A stretch of DNA of 64,000 bases from NCBI RefSeq assembly GCF_018882325.1, contig NZ_JACVOQ010000005.1, positions 62,001 to 126,000 of the forward strand, in the 5' to 3' direction. The position numbers and the translations under genes were made by a program. This document shows, piece by piece, positions 53,893 to 62,291 of the stretch (positions within the stretch are counted from its first letter, which is position 1; the number at the start of each line of letters is the position of its first letter). Origin of the DNA: Polynucleobacter sp. 78F-HAINBA (lineage in GTDB: Bacteria > Pseudomonadota > Gammaproteobacteria > Burkholderiales > Burkholderiaceae). Under the pieces are notes generated by a model that searched no databases, was not told the DNA's origin, and saw nothing but the letters and a program-made list of their open reading frames with translations.

Positions 53893-54729
53893 ATGCCAGA
53901 ACTTCCAGAAGTCGAAGTTACCCGATTGGGTATTGCGCCCCATTTAGAGGGTCGCAGGGTAAGCGCGGTCAAAATTATTGATGGCCGCTTACGTTGGCCG
54001 GTACCGAGCAATTTAAATACGCTGCTTTCAGGTCAGAAAGTCTTGGGAATTGAGCGCCGAGGCAAATACCTCTTAATGGAGTTTGATGCCGGATATCTAT
54101 TGCTACACCTAGGAATGACGGGAACATTGAGAGTGTTGCCCAGCAGTGATCCACTGAAGACGCATGATCGAGTGACCTTTGAGTTTGGCAAGCTGAGTTT
54201 GCGTTTGCATGATCCCCGAAAGTTTGGCGCTGTTTTATGGCACTCAAAATCCAAGGGGCGGATTGAGAACTACGCGCTATTACAAAAACTCGGGGTCGAA
54301 CCTTTTTCATCCGAGTTTGAGGGTGAGCTTGGCGCAGATGTCTTGTATCAGTGCTCACGTAAGCGCAGTGTTGCCGTGAAGCAATTTCTATTGGCGGGCC
54401 AAGCTGTAGTGGGTGTAGGCAATATCTATTGCTCAGAAAGTTTATTTGAGGCGGGAATTCATCCGGCAAAGGCTGCTGGAAAATTAACGCGTCCGCAGTG
54501 CTCTCGACTGGCTAATGCAGTGAGGTCGATTTTGAAAAAAGCAATTGCTGCTGGCGGAAGTACCTTAAAAGACTTTGTGAATAGCGAAGGTGATCCAGGA
54601 CACTTCATGGTGCAAACCAAAGTCTACGATCGTAAGGATCAGCCTTGCAAGGTATGTAAGACGCCAATTAAGCAAATAGTCCAAGGTCAACGATCTACTT
54701 ATTTTTGCCCCCAATGTCAGAAGCGCTGA
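53893..54729 (+). CDS. mutM: Formamidopyrimidine-DNA glycosylase
   Basis: 278 residues. N-terminal PELPEVE places catalytic Pro2 and Glu3; a Lys in GRRVSAVKI-type context and the helix-two-turn-helix GVGNIYCSE follow; the C-terminal zinc finger has CKVC and CPQC. It removes 8-oxoguanine opposite C. The 3' end overlaps mutY by 16 bases, pairing the two enzymes of the oxidised-guanine repair system. Confidence 0.97.
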   Translation: MPELPEVEVTRLGIAPHLEGRRVSAVKIIDGRLRWPVPSNLNTLLSGQKVLGIERRGKYLLMEFDAGYLLLHLGMTGTLRVLPSSDPLKTHDRVTFEFGKLSLRLHDPRKFGAVLWHSKSKGRIENYALLQKLGVEPFSSEFEGELGADVLYQCSRKRSVAVKQFLLAGQAVVGVGNIYCSESLFEAGIHPAKAAGKLTRPQCSRLANAVRSILKKAIAAGGSTLKDFVNSEGDPGHFMVQTKVYDRKDQPCKVCKTPIKQIVQGQRSTYFCPQCQKR

Positions 54730-55874
54730 TTAAGAACTTCGCCACTAAGCTCATCGCTTGGCATGGCAAGGAGGGGCGTCAAGGCTTGCCATGGCAAAGT
54801 ATTCGAGATCCCTACGCAGTATGGGTTTCTGAAATCATGCTGCAACAAACTCAAGTGGCCACCGTTCTGGAGCGCTATCCCCGTTTCATGAAACGTTTTC
54901 CGACGGTAAAGAAGTTGGCTGCCGCACCCTTAGATGATGTCTTGGCAGAATGGGCGGGTCTCGGCTACTACACGCGAGCTCGCAATCTCCACGCTTGTGC
55001 CAAGCAGGTTGTGGAAGAGTTTGAAGGAAAGTTTCCTACTGACCCAGTATTGCTCGAGCAACTTAAGGGTATTGGTAGATCCACTGCAGGTGCCATTGCG
55101 GCTTTTGCATTTCATGAGCGGGCACCAATTCTGGATGCGAACGTCAAGCGGATTTTGGCAAGACTGTTTGGCATAGAGGGCGCCATTCAAGAAAAAGCAG
55201 TAAACGATGCATTGTGGTTGATCGCCAAAACAATCCTCCCTAAAAAATCTGCAGATATGCCGGTCTATACGCAGGCTCTGATGGATTTTGGGGCAACTTG
55301 GTGCACCTCTCGCAAGCCTGTGTGTTTGAGTGGCGAAAAGAAATGCCCGTTTGAAAAAGAATGCCAAGCCAATCTCAGTGATCAAGTGTTGCTATTGCCC
55401 CGTAAAGCAATCAAAGCAAAATCGCCCGAATTTAATTGCGATATGTTGTTGCTTAGGCATGGAGATTCAGTTTTGCTGCAAAGGCGTCCAGACAAGGCCA
55501 TCTGGGGTGGACTGTGGTCTTTGCCGGAGTCCTCTTGGAGACCTAAAGAAAAAAACTCCAAACCTTTCGCCAACCATTCAATGGATTTAACTGTTAAAGA
55601 ATTATTTCAGTTAGTGCTACCAGATGAAAAGATCTCTAGCGCTTTAAAGAGGTTCAAGCCAATCGAGCGAGGGGTAGAGATTAAGCATGTCTTTACGCAT
55701 CGACGTTTATGGATGCAGATTTGGCATGTGACTTCAAGTGATGCCATGAAATTCTCAGGCGATGATTTGAAGTGGGTTCCTTTGCGTCAGCTCGGAAAGT
55801 ACGGCCTACCCCAACCAATCAAATTGCTGTTGCAGGGATTGAGTCTAGCTCGCGGTGACGGCTTAAGAAATTAA
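54714..55874 (+). CDS. mutY: A/G-specific adenine glycosylase
   Basis: 386 residues from the ATG at 54714. Catalytic Glu in SEIMLQQTQV, helix-hairpin-helix LKGIGRSTAGAIAAFAF and catalytic Asp in LDANVKRIL; a NUDIX-like C-terminal domain has RRPDKAIWGGLWSLPE and FTHRRLWMQIW. It removes A opposite 8-oxoguanine. The four Cys of the iron-sulphur cluster are spaced C-x6-C-x6-C-x5-C instead of the usual C-x6-C-x2-C-x5-C. The 3' end overlaps convergent rapZ by 56 bases. Confidence 0.94.
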   Translation: MSEALIKNFATKLIAWHGKEGRQGLPWQSIRDPYAVWVSEIMLQQTQVATVLERYPRFMKRFPTVKKLAAAPLDDVLAEWAGLGYYTRARNLHACAKQVVEEFEGKFPTDPVLLEQLKGIGRSTAGAIAAFAFHERAPILDANVKRILARLFGIEGAIQEKAVNDALWLIAKTILPKKSADMPVYTQALMDFGATWCTSRKPVCLSGEKKCPFEKECQANLSDQVLLLPRKAIKAKSPEFNCDMLLLRHGDSVLLQRRPDKAIWGGLWSLPESSWRPKEKNSKPFANHSMDLTVKELFQLVLPDEKISSALKRFKPIERGVEIKHVFTHRRLWMQIWHVTSSDAMKFSGDDLKWVPLRQLGKYGLPQPIKLLLQGLSLARGDGLRN

Positions 55875-56709
55875 TCTGGAGTGCTGCTAAATCTTTTTGC
55901 GGTAGAAAGTGCGCAATGATGCGACTTACTAGATAGACTGAGCGATGTTGTCCGCCAGTGCAACCGATAGCAACAGTCAAGTAACTGCGACCGTCTGCAA
56001 TGTAGTGGGGCAGCCATTTTTCAATAAATTGAATGATGTCATTTTCCATGCTGACGACTTCAGGAATTTTCTCCAAGAACTCACGAACTGGCTGGTCTTT
56101 GCCAGACAAAGGGCGCAATAGCTTATCGTAGTGTGGGTTGGGTAGACAGCGAACATCAAACACAAGATCTGCTTCGCTTGGTAAACCTTTTTTAAAGCCA
56201 AAAGATTCAAAAATCACTGTCAGCCCTTGAGGCTTATCTTTAAGAAGGTCCTGTATCCAGGAGCGCAGTGCATGGGCAGGCAGGTTGCTGGTATCGATAC
56301 TATGGGCTTGAGTGCGCAGGGGCTCTAAGAGATTACGCTCTTTATCAATTGCCTCGATCAGAGTGGCTGCTTGAGTCTGTTGAGTTTTTCCGGAAAGTGG
56401 ATGACGCCGACGGGTTTCAGAGAAACGCTGGATCAACGTATTGGTATCAGCGTTTAAGAAAACAACTCGCACTTGATGGTTACGCCGTAGGTTTTCTAAG
56501 ATCTGGGGAAGCTCTGCAATGGACTGACCACGACGGGCGTCAATGGCTACAGCAACGCGCTCACTCTTTTCGTTTTCTAGCGTAGTGATGAGGTTTTCTA
56601 AGAGGGTAACTGGAAGGTTATCTACGCAGTCATAGCCTGCATCCTCAAAAGCTCTCAACGCAACGGATTTACCTGATCCGGAGATGCCGGTAATCAGATT
56701 GATCTGCAT
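55819..56709 (-). CDS. rapZ: RNase adapter protein RapZ
   Basis: 296 residues from the ATG at 56709, chosen because MQINLITGISGSGKS places the Walker A motif at the family position and the upstream hprK ends one base before. C-terminal domain has VAIGCTGGQHRSVY and SRHREL. In E. coli RapZ senses glucosamine-6-phosphate and guides an RNase to a small RNA; in betaproteobacteria only the fold and ATPase are certain. It is last in its operon. Confidence 0.92.
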   Translation of the reverse strand: MQINLITGISGSGKSVALRAFEDAGYDCVDNLPVTLLENLITTLENEKSERVAVAIDARRGQSIAELPQILENLRRNHQVRVVFLNADTNTLIQRFSETRRRHPLSGKTQQTQAATLIEAIDKERNLLEPLRTQAHSIDTSNLPAHALRSWIQDLLKDKPQGLTVIFESFGFKKGLPSEADLVFDVRCLPNPHYDKLLRPLSGKDQPVREFLEKIPEVVSMENDIIQFIEKWLPHYIADGRSYLTVAIGCTGGQHRSVYLVSRIIAHFLPQKDLAALQINFLSRHRELDSIPATAI

Positions 56710-56710
56710 A

Positions 56711-57730
56711 TTAGATAAGTCGGCCTTGAGACTTGGAAGATTCAGCCTCAGCATTCATTTGTAAACGCTGGCGCTCCATGAATTCTTTTAAGGTATCAAT
56801 GCCCCGTAACTGCAAAATAGTATTACGTACTGCGGCTTCTACGAGAACCGCTAAGTTGCGTCCTGCAGCCACCTGAATTTTGACAGTTCTGATTGGGATG
56901 CCTAATACATCTATGTGCTGCGCTTCTAATGGAAGGCGCTCAAATTCACCATCATTACGACGAACCAGCTGCACTATCAAACGTAATTTCAATTTACGGC
57001 GTACGGCTGTTTCACCAAAGATGGTGCGAATATCTAGCAAGCCCAATCCACGAACCTCTAAGAGATTACGCAAGATCACGGGACAGCGACCCTCAATATA
57101 GTCTGGGCCAAGACGAGCAAAGTCCACAGCATCATCAGCCACTAAACCGTGACCACGAGAAATCAACTCTAGGCCTAATTCACTTTTGCCTAGGCCAGAC
57201 TCACCCATGATGAGGACACCCAAGCCCAGGATATCCATAAATACACCATGCATGGTGATCTGAGGGGCGCCAATCTTGGTGAGATAAGTGCGAAGGTGAT
57301 CAATTACCTCGGCAGCCGAAATAGCAGTTGCAAAGAGTGGGGTGGAGGATCTTTGGCAAAAGAGTTGTAGATCAGCATCAGCTGCTTTTCCATCGGCCAC
57401 AATGACGCAAGGTGGCGTTTTAGAAATTAAGCTGGAGATCTGCTCTTGTCTTTGTTTTGGCTCAAGTTCAGCATGATAGTCAACCTCTTGTTCGCCAAAG
57501 ATCTGGATACGGCTAGGGTGAATCAAATTTAAGTGACCCACTAGATCAGAGCTAGCTGCGGCTGCTTTAACAGCCTCCGATGGAAATGTGCGGTCCGCAC
57601 CTTCTAAGCCGCCAATCCAAGAGAGCTTTAAGTCAGAGACATTGTCATCAAAGATCTGTTGGGCAGTAACTCCCTCAAGGAGTAGGGGTTGGGTTGTCAA
57701 GCCGAGCCCCAAGTTTGTAACAGCTGGCAC
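56711..57730 (-). CDS. hprK: HPr kinase/phosphorylase
   Basis: 339 residues. The P-loop GESGLGKS is at residues 176-183, followed by the capping-acid ADDAVDF and the family signature [15 protein letters not shown]. It phosphorylates and dephosphorylates HPr on Ser46, which is present in ptsH of this window. It overlaps ptsN by 34 bases in another frame, so the true start may be a downstream TTG. Confidence 0.94.
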   Translation of the reverse strand: MPAVTNLGLGLTTQPLLLEGVTAQQIFDDNVSDLKLSWIGGLEGADRTFPSEAVKAAAASSDLVGHLNLIHPSRIQIFGEQEVDYHAELEPKQRQEQISSLISKTPPCVIVADGKAADADLQLFCQRSSTPLFATAISAAEVIDHLRTYLTKIGAPQITMHGVFMDILGLGVLIMGESGLGKSELGLELISRGHGLVADDAVDFARLGPDYIEGRCPVILRNLLEVRGLGLLDIRTIFGETAVRRKLKLRLIVQLVRRNDGEFERLPLEAQHIDVLGIPIRTVKIQVAAGRNLAVLVEAAVRNTILQLRGIDTLKEFMERQRLQMNAEAESSKSQGRLI

Positions 57731-58155
57731 ACCTTCTCTGGACTGTCTTCCGAGGCAAGCGACTTACGAGCGTCTTGGTCAGAAAGAAGTTGTGCAATCG
57801 AGGACAGAATTTCTAGATGTTGCTGGGTTGCTTTTTCTGGGACGAGCAAAAAAATCAAAATCGAGACTGCCTCACCATCGGGCGCGGCAAATTCAATTGG
57901 CTCTTTTAATTTGACAAAGGCTGCAATCGGATGCTTAAGCCCCTTTACGCGGCCATGGGGAATGGCTACGCCAGCACCTAATGCGGTCGAGCCCAAGTCC
58001 TCGCGAGCATTTAAGAAGCCAACAATTCCCTCGGCCTCCAGTCCCGCTTGCTTCGCAAAGAGTTGGCCTACGGCCGCAAATGCCTCAGCCCGATTTTTAG
58101 AAGGGCTATTTAAGGCAATGCGGTCTAAAGCGAAAAGATTGGTCAGGGCATTCAT
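57697..58155 (-). CDS. ptsN: PTS IIA-like nitrogen regulatory protein
   Basis: 152 residues of the EIIA-Ntr fold with phosphorylatable His67 in [10 protein letters not shown]. It has no transport partner and in other bacteria links PTS phosphorylation to potassium, nitrogen and phosphate control. TATAAT lies eight bases before the ATG (58164-58169, minus strand), so an internal promoter giving a leader of a base or two is possible. It is 33 bases downstream of hpf. Confidence 0.93.
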   Translation of the reverse strand: MNALTNLFALDRIALNSPSKNRAEAFAAVGQLFAKQAGLEAEGIVGFLNAREDLGSTALGAGVAIPHGRVKGLKHPIAAFVKLKEPIEFAAPDGEAVSILIFLLVPEKATQQHLEILSSIAQLLSDQDARKSLASEDSPEKVCQLLQTWGSA

Positions 58156-58188
58156 GTCAATTGATTATAGGTGTCCTGACGTCAAGCA

Positions 58189-58512
58189 TCACTCAAAATG
58201 CTTTTCATGGTGATGATCTTGGATTTTTTCTTTGTGCTTGACTACTTGGCGTTCAAGTTTGTCAACCACCGCATCCATAGCATGGTAGAGATCAGCGTTA
58301 TGCGCTTCGGCAAAGAGTTCCTTGCCTTTGAGGTGAATCGTGATCTCGGCCGCTTGACGAAGATTCTTTTCTTTGGCGTTATCGACAATCAAAAATGCGG
58401 AAGCATCTAGGACGTGGTCAAAGTGTTTGCGAATTTTGGCTAACCCGGCTTCGAGGTGGGAACGCATAGCTGGAGTAACTTCAACATGACGGCTATTAAT
58501 TTTCAGATTCAT
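58189..58512 (-). CDS. hpf: Ribosome hibernation promoting factor
   Basis: 107 residues, the short HPF/RaiA form: MNLKINSRHVEVTPAM opening, an HADLYHAMDAVVDKLERQV helix and a His-rich basic tail. It binds the 30S subunit in stationary phase and promotes 100S dimers. Its ribosome binding site is GGAG. In most relatives rpoN lies directly upstream; here the gene upstream is lptB. Confidence 0.93.
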   Translation of the reverse strand: MNLKINSRHVEVTPAMRSHLEAGLAKIRKHFDHVLDASAFLIVDNAKEKNLRQAAEITIHLKGKELFAEAHNADLYHAMDAVVDKLERQVVKHKEKIQDHHHEKHFE

Positions 58513-58680
58513 CAGCAGCTCCTATTCATAGCAAAACAAAATGCATGCGCAAATAATTACCCGGGGTGCGCAGCATGCCCCTGTAATGTTGTACTTGTTT
58601 ATACGGAAATGAACTTCATGAGCCTCCAGCGTATCAGCGATTTTGCTGAAAACCAAGGGGGCAGATCATTTTTATTTAAT

Positions 58681-58705
58681 AAATATTCAAAAACTCCGAA
58701 TATTT
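58681..58705 (-). terminator. AT-rich hairpin at the lptB stop codon
   Basis: Perfect arms AAATATTC (58681-58688) and GAATATTT (58698-58705), spanning the lptB stop. No proper T-run follows, so a terminator role is tentative. The 191-base gap 58513-58703 holds no open frame resembling rpoN; a GCATGC repeat (58542-58580 area) is the only other structure seen. Confidence 0.35.
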
Positions 58706-59471
58706 ACATGCGGAAGTTTTCGCCTAGGTAGACTCTTCTGACGGCATCGTTCTCAATGATTTGGTCTGGCTTACCAGCAGCCAGTACGCTACCTTCGCTG
58801 ATGATGTAGGCGTGGTCACAAATACCTAAAGTTTCTCGAACATTGTGGTCGGTGATCAGAACACCAATTTGACGGTCTCTTAAGAAGCGCACAATGCGCT
58901 GGATCTCACCAACTGCAATTGGGTCAACACCGGCAAATGGCTCGTCCAGCAAAATGAATTTAGGCTGGGATGCTAGGGCCCTAGCAATCTCAACGCGACG
59001 ACGTTCTCCACCGGAGAGTGAGAGGGCTGGGTTATCGCGAAGATGGCTGATTTGGAGTTCGCCTAAGAGCTCATCTAAGCGATGCGCAATCTCTGCCTTG
59101 CTTAATGGCTTACCACCTTGTACTTGGAGTTCTAATACGGCCTGAATATTTTCAGCCACATTGAGCTTTCGGAATACGGAAGCCTCTTGCGGGAGATAAG
59201 ACAAGCCCATGCGGGCGCGTTCATGAATCGGAAGATGGGTGATGTCAGTGCCGTCTAGAACAATACTGCCACCATCTAGAGGAACAAGTCCAACAATCAT
59301 GTAGAACGAGGTTGTTTTGCCGGCGCCATTTGGGCCTAGGAGTCCAACTACTTCGCCACACTTCACCTCTACCGATACGTCGCGCACCACTGTACGAGAT
59401 CCGTAACGCTTTTGTAGATGCTGCGCGCTTAAGGTTGCCGAGTTTTGATTGTTGCTGGAGTCCGTGGTCAT
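58704..59471 (-). CDS. lptB: LPS export ABC transporter ATP-binding protein
   Basis: 255 residues of ABC ATPase: Walker [17 protein letters not shown], signature [15 protein letters not shown], Walker [14 protein letters not shown] and His-loop TDHNVRETL. It powers lipopolysaccharide extraction from the inner membrane by LptFG, with LptC and LptA forming the bridge. It overlaps lptA by 4 bases. Confidence 0.97.
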   Translation of the reverse strand: MTTDSSNNQNSATLSAQHLQKRYGSRTVVRDVSVEVKCGEVVGLLGPNGAGKTTSFYMIVGLVPLDGGSIVLDGTDITHLPIHERARMGLSYLPQEASVFRKLNVAENIQAVLELQVQGGKPLSKAEIAHRLDELLGELQISHLRDNPALSLSGGERRRVEIARALASQPKFILLDEPFAGVDPIAVGEIQRIVRFLRDRQIGVLITDHNVRETLGICDHAYIISEGSVLAAGKPDQIIENDAVRRVYLGENFRM

Positions 59472-60025
59472 TTCTCTAGTGTAGCTTTTCTTCTTGGTGA
59501 AAGGATGGCTCTAGCCAGCGGGAGGTCTTCGGCTTTGGCGTTTGCGGGCGGTGAGACTTTGTAGCGTTGTTGAACATCGTCGTAGTCAATTTTCCAGCCA
59601 CGCAGTTGATCCAGCATTTGCATATTGTGAAGACGCTTTAAGCTGGCATCTCCAGTTAAAGTCAGGAGTTCTGTTTTTGCATTGTAGGTAACCGTTTGAC
59701 CGCGACCCTGCATGAACTCATTAGCGGGACCTTCACGTCTCTGTCTAAAGCTTGCAGTAGATTCAGGGTTGCCCTGAACATCAACGTATTCATATCCCTC
59801 GGGATCAACTTTGATATTGCCTTTCTCGCCAGTAATCAAAATGCTACCTTTGGTTAATAGCACCTGACCATCAAGCTCATAGACCTGCTGCACGTCATTC
59901 ACGGAAACTTTCTCAGCCTCCAAAACAACCGGTTTGTCTTGATCCGCCTTTTCTGCATAAGCAGGGGCAATAAAACAGGACGTTAATAGTGAAAAAGATA
60001 GAACGAGTTTACGTAAGGAGATCAT
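59468..60025 (-). CDS. lptA: Lipopolysaccharide transport periplasmic protein LptA
   Basis: 185 residues: signal peptide (cleavage near AYA) and the OstA beta-jellyroll with [20 protein letters not shown] and [15 protein letters not shown]. It forms the periplasmic bridge for LPS. Overlaps lptC and lptB by 4 bases each. Confidence 0.94.
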   Translation of the reverse strand: MISLRKLVLSFSLLTSCFIAPAYAEKADQDKPVVLEAEKVSVNDVQQVYELDGQVLLTKGSILITGEKGNIKVDPEGYEYVDVQGNPESTASFRQRREGPANEFMQGRGQTVTYNAKTELLTLTGDASLKRLHNMQMLDQLRGWKIDYDDVQQRYKVSPPANAKAEDLPLARAILSPRRKATLEK

Positions 60026-60666
60026 GGTTGCGCTCCAGGTTGAACGCGCTCGATACGGCCCCTTACTTGTCCAGATAAAACCATGCTTTGTTCGATGTTG
60101 TTAAAGACCCCACCATCAGTTGAGCGAATAACAGAAAGGCCTTGCTCAAGCGTAATAGGTTTATCAGTCTCAATAATGTCATCATTAATGAGTACTTTGA
60201 AGTACGAAGAGCGTGCAAGCATGCGAGGCCTTGCTGGCTCAGTTGCTGTAGCTACTTGAGGGGGGCGAAAAATTTCGGCGTTATCAATCAAGTTGAGAAT
60301 CGTTAAGTCGCCATCTAAATGACCCGTATCTGCTTTAACGGTAACAGGTGATTTTTCAGGTGGGAACAAGCGCATCCGAGGCGTTTCTATATCGATCGAA
60401 GCATCATCGTCATAGTGAGTCACCTTTTTGCCTAACACTCGATATTTAGTGTTGCCAGACTCATTGAGTGCGGATAGAGCGCCATTGTTAATAATGTAAT
60501 CAGGCTCATGTAAGCGGACGCGTTCGATAGCAGACTTTTCTGCCGGAGTATTTTTCTTAACCAGCCAAAATGTGACGAGGGTTAGTGTGCCCATCAATAG
60601 CAAAGGCATAAGTCGCAATAAGGTGCGCCAGATACTCAGTTTGATTTGTTGGGCTTTCAGTTGCAT
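60022..60666 (-). CDS. lptC: LPS export protein LptC
   Basis: 214 residues: one N-terminal membrane helix (about 13-35, LMPLLLMGTLTLVTFWLV) and a periplasmic beta-jellyroll. The C-terminal part has DGGVFNNIEQSMVLSGQVRG, the usual family ending. It receives LPS from LptBFG and passes it to LptA. Confidence 0.92.
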   Translation of the reverse strand: MQLKAQQIKLSIWRTLLRLMPLLLMGTLTLVTFWLVKKNTPAEKSAIERVRLHEPDYIINNGALSALNESGNTKYRVLGKKVTHYDDDASIDIETPRMRLFPPEKSPVTVKADTGHLDGDLTILNLIDNAEIFRPPQVATATEPARPRMLARSSYFKVLINDDIIETDKPITLEQGLSVIRSTDGGVFNNIEQSMVLSGQVRGRIERVQPGAQP

Positions 60667-60677
60667 TGCGAAATACC

Positions 60678-61250
60678 TTAAGCGCGCGCCTGAGAGAGCA
60701 ATTCGTCATAGCGGTTTTGTGCTTTCAGGATCAGATCGCACACTTCACGTACCGCGCCACTACCGCCGGATCTCGTCGTGACAAAGTGAGCAGTTTCTTT
60801 TACGGCCTCATGTCCTTGGGCTGGGCATACCTTGAGGCCCGCAGACTTCATCATTTGAAAATCAGGCCAATCATCACCCATCACAGCGCAATCAGTTGAC
60901 TTCAGCTCCAGTGATTGCAAAATCTTTTCTAAGGCTGCAGCTTTATTTTCAACGCCCATGTGCACGTGCTTGATACCGAGTTCATCGCAGCGGGCTAAAA
61001 CCATTTTGGAACTGCGCCCAGTAATAATGGCTGTTGGAATACCAATTTTTTCTAAGAGCTTGATCCCCAATCCATCTTGAATATCAAAAGCCTTCAGAGA
61101 TTCTTTGCTATTTTCGCCAATAAATACTTGGCCATTAGTCAAGACGCCATCGACATCCAAAACGAGAATCTTGACCGCTCCAGCACGCTCCCAGGCCTGT
61201 GGATATTGACTCAGAGGGTTGGTGTTGTGAACGTTAAAGGCGCTAGGCAT
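60678..61250 (-). CDS. kdsC: 3-deoxy-D-manno-octulosonate 8-phosphate phosphatase
   Basis: 190-residue HAD phosphatase of the minimal C0 type. Nucleophile and acid are in LDVDGVLTNG, the second motif in IITGRSS, Lys later and Asp pair in VMGDDWPDFQMM (the family usually has GDDxxD). It makes free KDO for LPS. Between kdsD and lptC. Confidence 0.94.
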   Translation of the reverse strand: MPSAFNVHNTNPLSQYPQAWERAGAVKILVLDVDGVLTNGQVFIGENSKESLKAFDIQDGLGIKLLEKIGIPTAIITGRSSKMVLARCDELGIKHVHMGVENKAAALEKILQSLELKSTDCAVMGDDWPDFQMMKSAGLKVCPAQGHEAVKETAHFVTTRSGGSGAVREVCDLILKAQNRYDELLSQARA

Positions 61251-61286
61251 GTGAGTGGGGAGATAAATTATTGAAAGATGAGTGGT

Positions 61287-62279
61287 TTAAATAACCTTGG
61301 CGGCAAATAGATCATGGAGGTTCAATGCACCAAGTAGCGCACCGTTTGGATTGGTTACCACCAAATGGTTGATGCGATGTTTTTCCATCATCTCAATAGC
61401 CTCTTCTGCCAATAGCTCTGGAGGAATTGTGCGCGGCGCTGAGGTAATCGCTTTTTCTAATGTGAGGCCGTCTAAATTGGTGCTCTTCTCTAGTAGGCGA
61501 CGTAAGTCACCATCAGTAAAAATGCCAGCAACTTTATTTGCCTTGTCTAAAGTAACTACCATGCCCATGCGTTTAGCAGTCATCTCAAGCAAAGCTTCTT
61601 GCAAGGAGGCGGAGATTGAAATCTTCGGGGTCTCATCAAAGCTTCGCATGACTTCGCTGACATGCATGAGTTGTTTACGACCTAAGCGACCGCCTGGGTG
61701 CGAACGTTGAAAATCTTCAGCCTGAAAGCCGCGAGCATCTAACAGGGCAACAGCTAGAGCGTCGCCCATGGCTAGTGCTGCAGTTGTGCTGGTAGTTGGG
61801 GCCAAGTTAAGTGGGCAAGCTTCTTTTTCAACGCTGGTATCTAAATGAGCATCTGCCAACTTTGCTAAAGAAGAATTTGGCGCGCCGGTAAGGGCAATGA
61901 GTTTTGCACCCGTGCGCTTAACGATTGGCACGATAGTGAGTAGTTCATCAGTCTCACCAGAATTGGAGAGGGCAACAAAGACATCATCACGAGTCACCAT
62001 CCCAAGGTCACCATGACTGGCTTCAGCAGGATGTACAAAAAAGGCGGGAGAACCAGTAGAAGCAAAGGTAGCTGCAATTTTGCGAGCAATATGACCTGAT
62101 TTACCAATTCCAGAAACAACGATGCGGCCTTTGCAGGAGTGCAGCAAATCCACCGCTAAAACGAGGGCATCCGCGTTTGCGCCTTCAAGGCGATCACGCA
62201 TTGTGTGCAGTGCAGCAGCCTCAATGGTGAGGGTGTCACGCGCAAGCTTTAGGGTTCGGTCACGAGTCTTAGCTATCAT
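61287..62279 (-). CDS. kdsD: D-arabinose 5-phosphate isomerase
   Basis: 330 residues: SIS domain (about 30-190; GIGKSGHIARKIAATFASTG and SNSGETDEL) plus two CBS domains (about 210-325). It supplies arabinose 5-phosphate for KDO. First gene of the kdsD-kdsC-lptCAB operon. The ATG is only 11 bases from the divergent antiporter start. Confidence 0.95.
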   Translation of the reverse strand: MIAKTRDRTLKLARDTLTIEAAALHTMRDRLEGANADALVLAVDLLHSCKGRIVVSGIGKSGHIARKIAATFASTGSPAFFVHPAEASHGDLGMVTRDDVFVALSNSGETDELLTIVPIVKRTGAKLIALTGAPNSSLAKLADAHLDTSVEKEACPLNLAPTTSTTAALAMGDALAVALLDARGFQAEDFQRSHPGGRLGRKQLMHVSEVMRSFDETPKISISASLQEALLEMTAKRMGMVVTLDKANKVAGIFTDGDLRRLLEKSTNLDGLTLEKAITSAPRTIPPELLAEEAIEMMEKHRINHLVVTNPNGALLGALNLHDLFAAKVI

Positions 62280-62285
62280 GGGGTG

Positions 62286-62291
62286 AGTATA
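62286..62291 (-). promoter_or_regulatory. Candidate -10 element for a leaderless kdsD mRNA
   Basis: TATACT, six bases (CACCCC), then the kdsD ATG at 62279. TTAACT 15 bases upstream (rc of 62307-62312) is a possible -35, inside the antiporter gene. The hexamer overlaps the first base of the opposing ATG. Confidence 0.5.

Noticed and set aside
58540-58582. A GCATGC inverted repeat between lptB and hpf as an operator or rpoN remnant
   Set aside because: The arms pair only with a three-base bulge, and no reading frame or sigma-54 motif is present.
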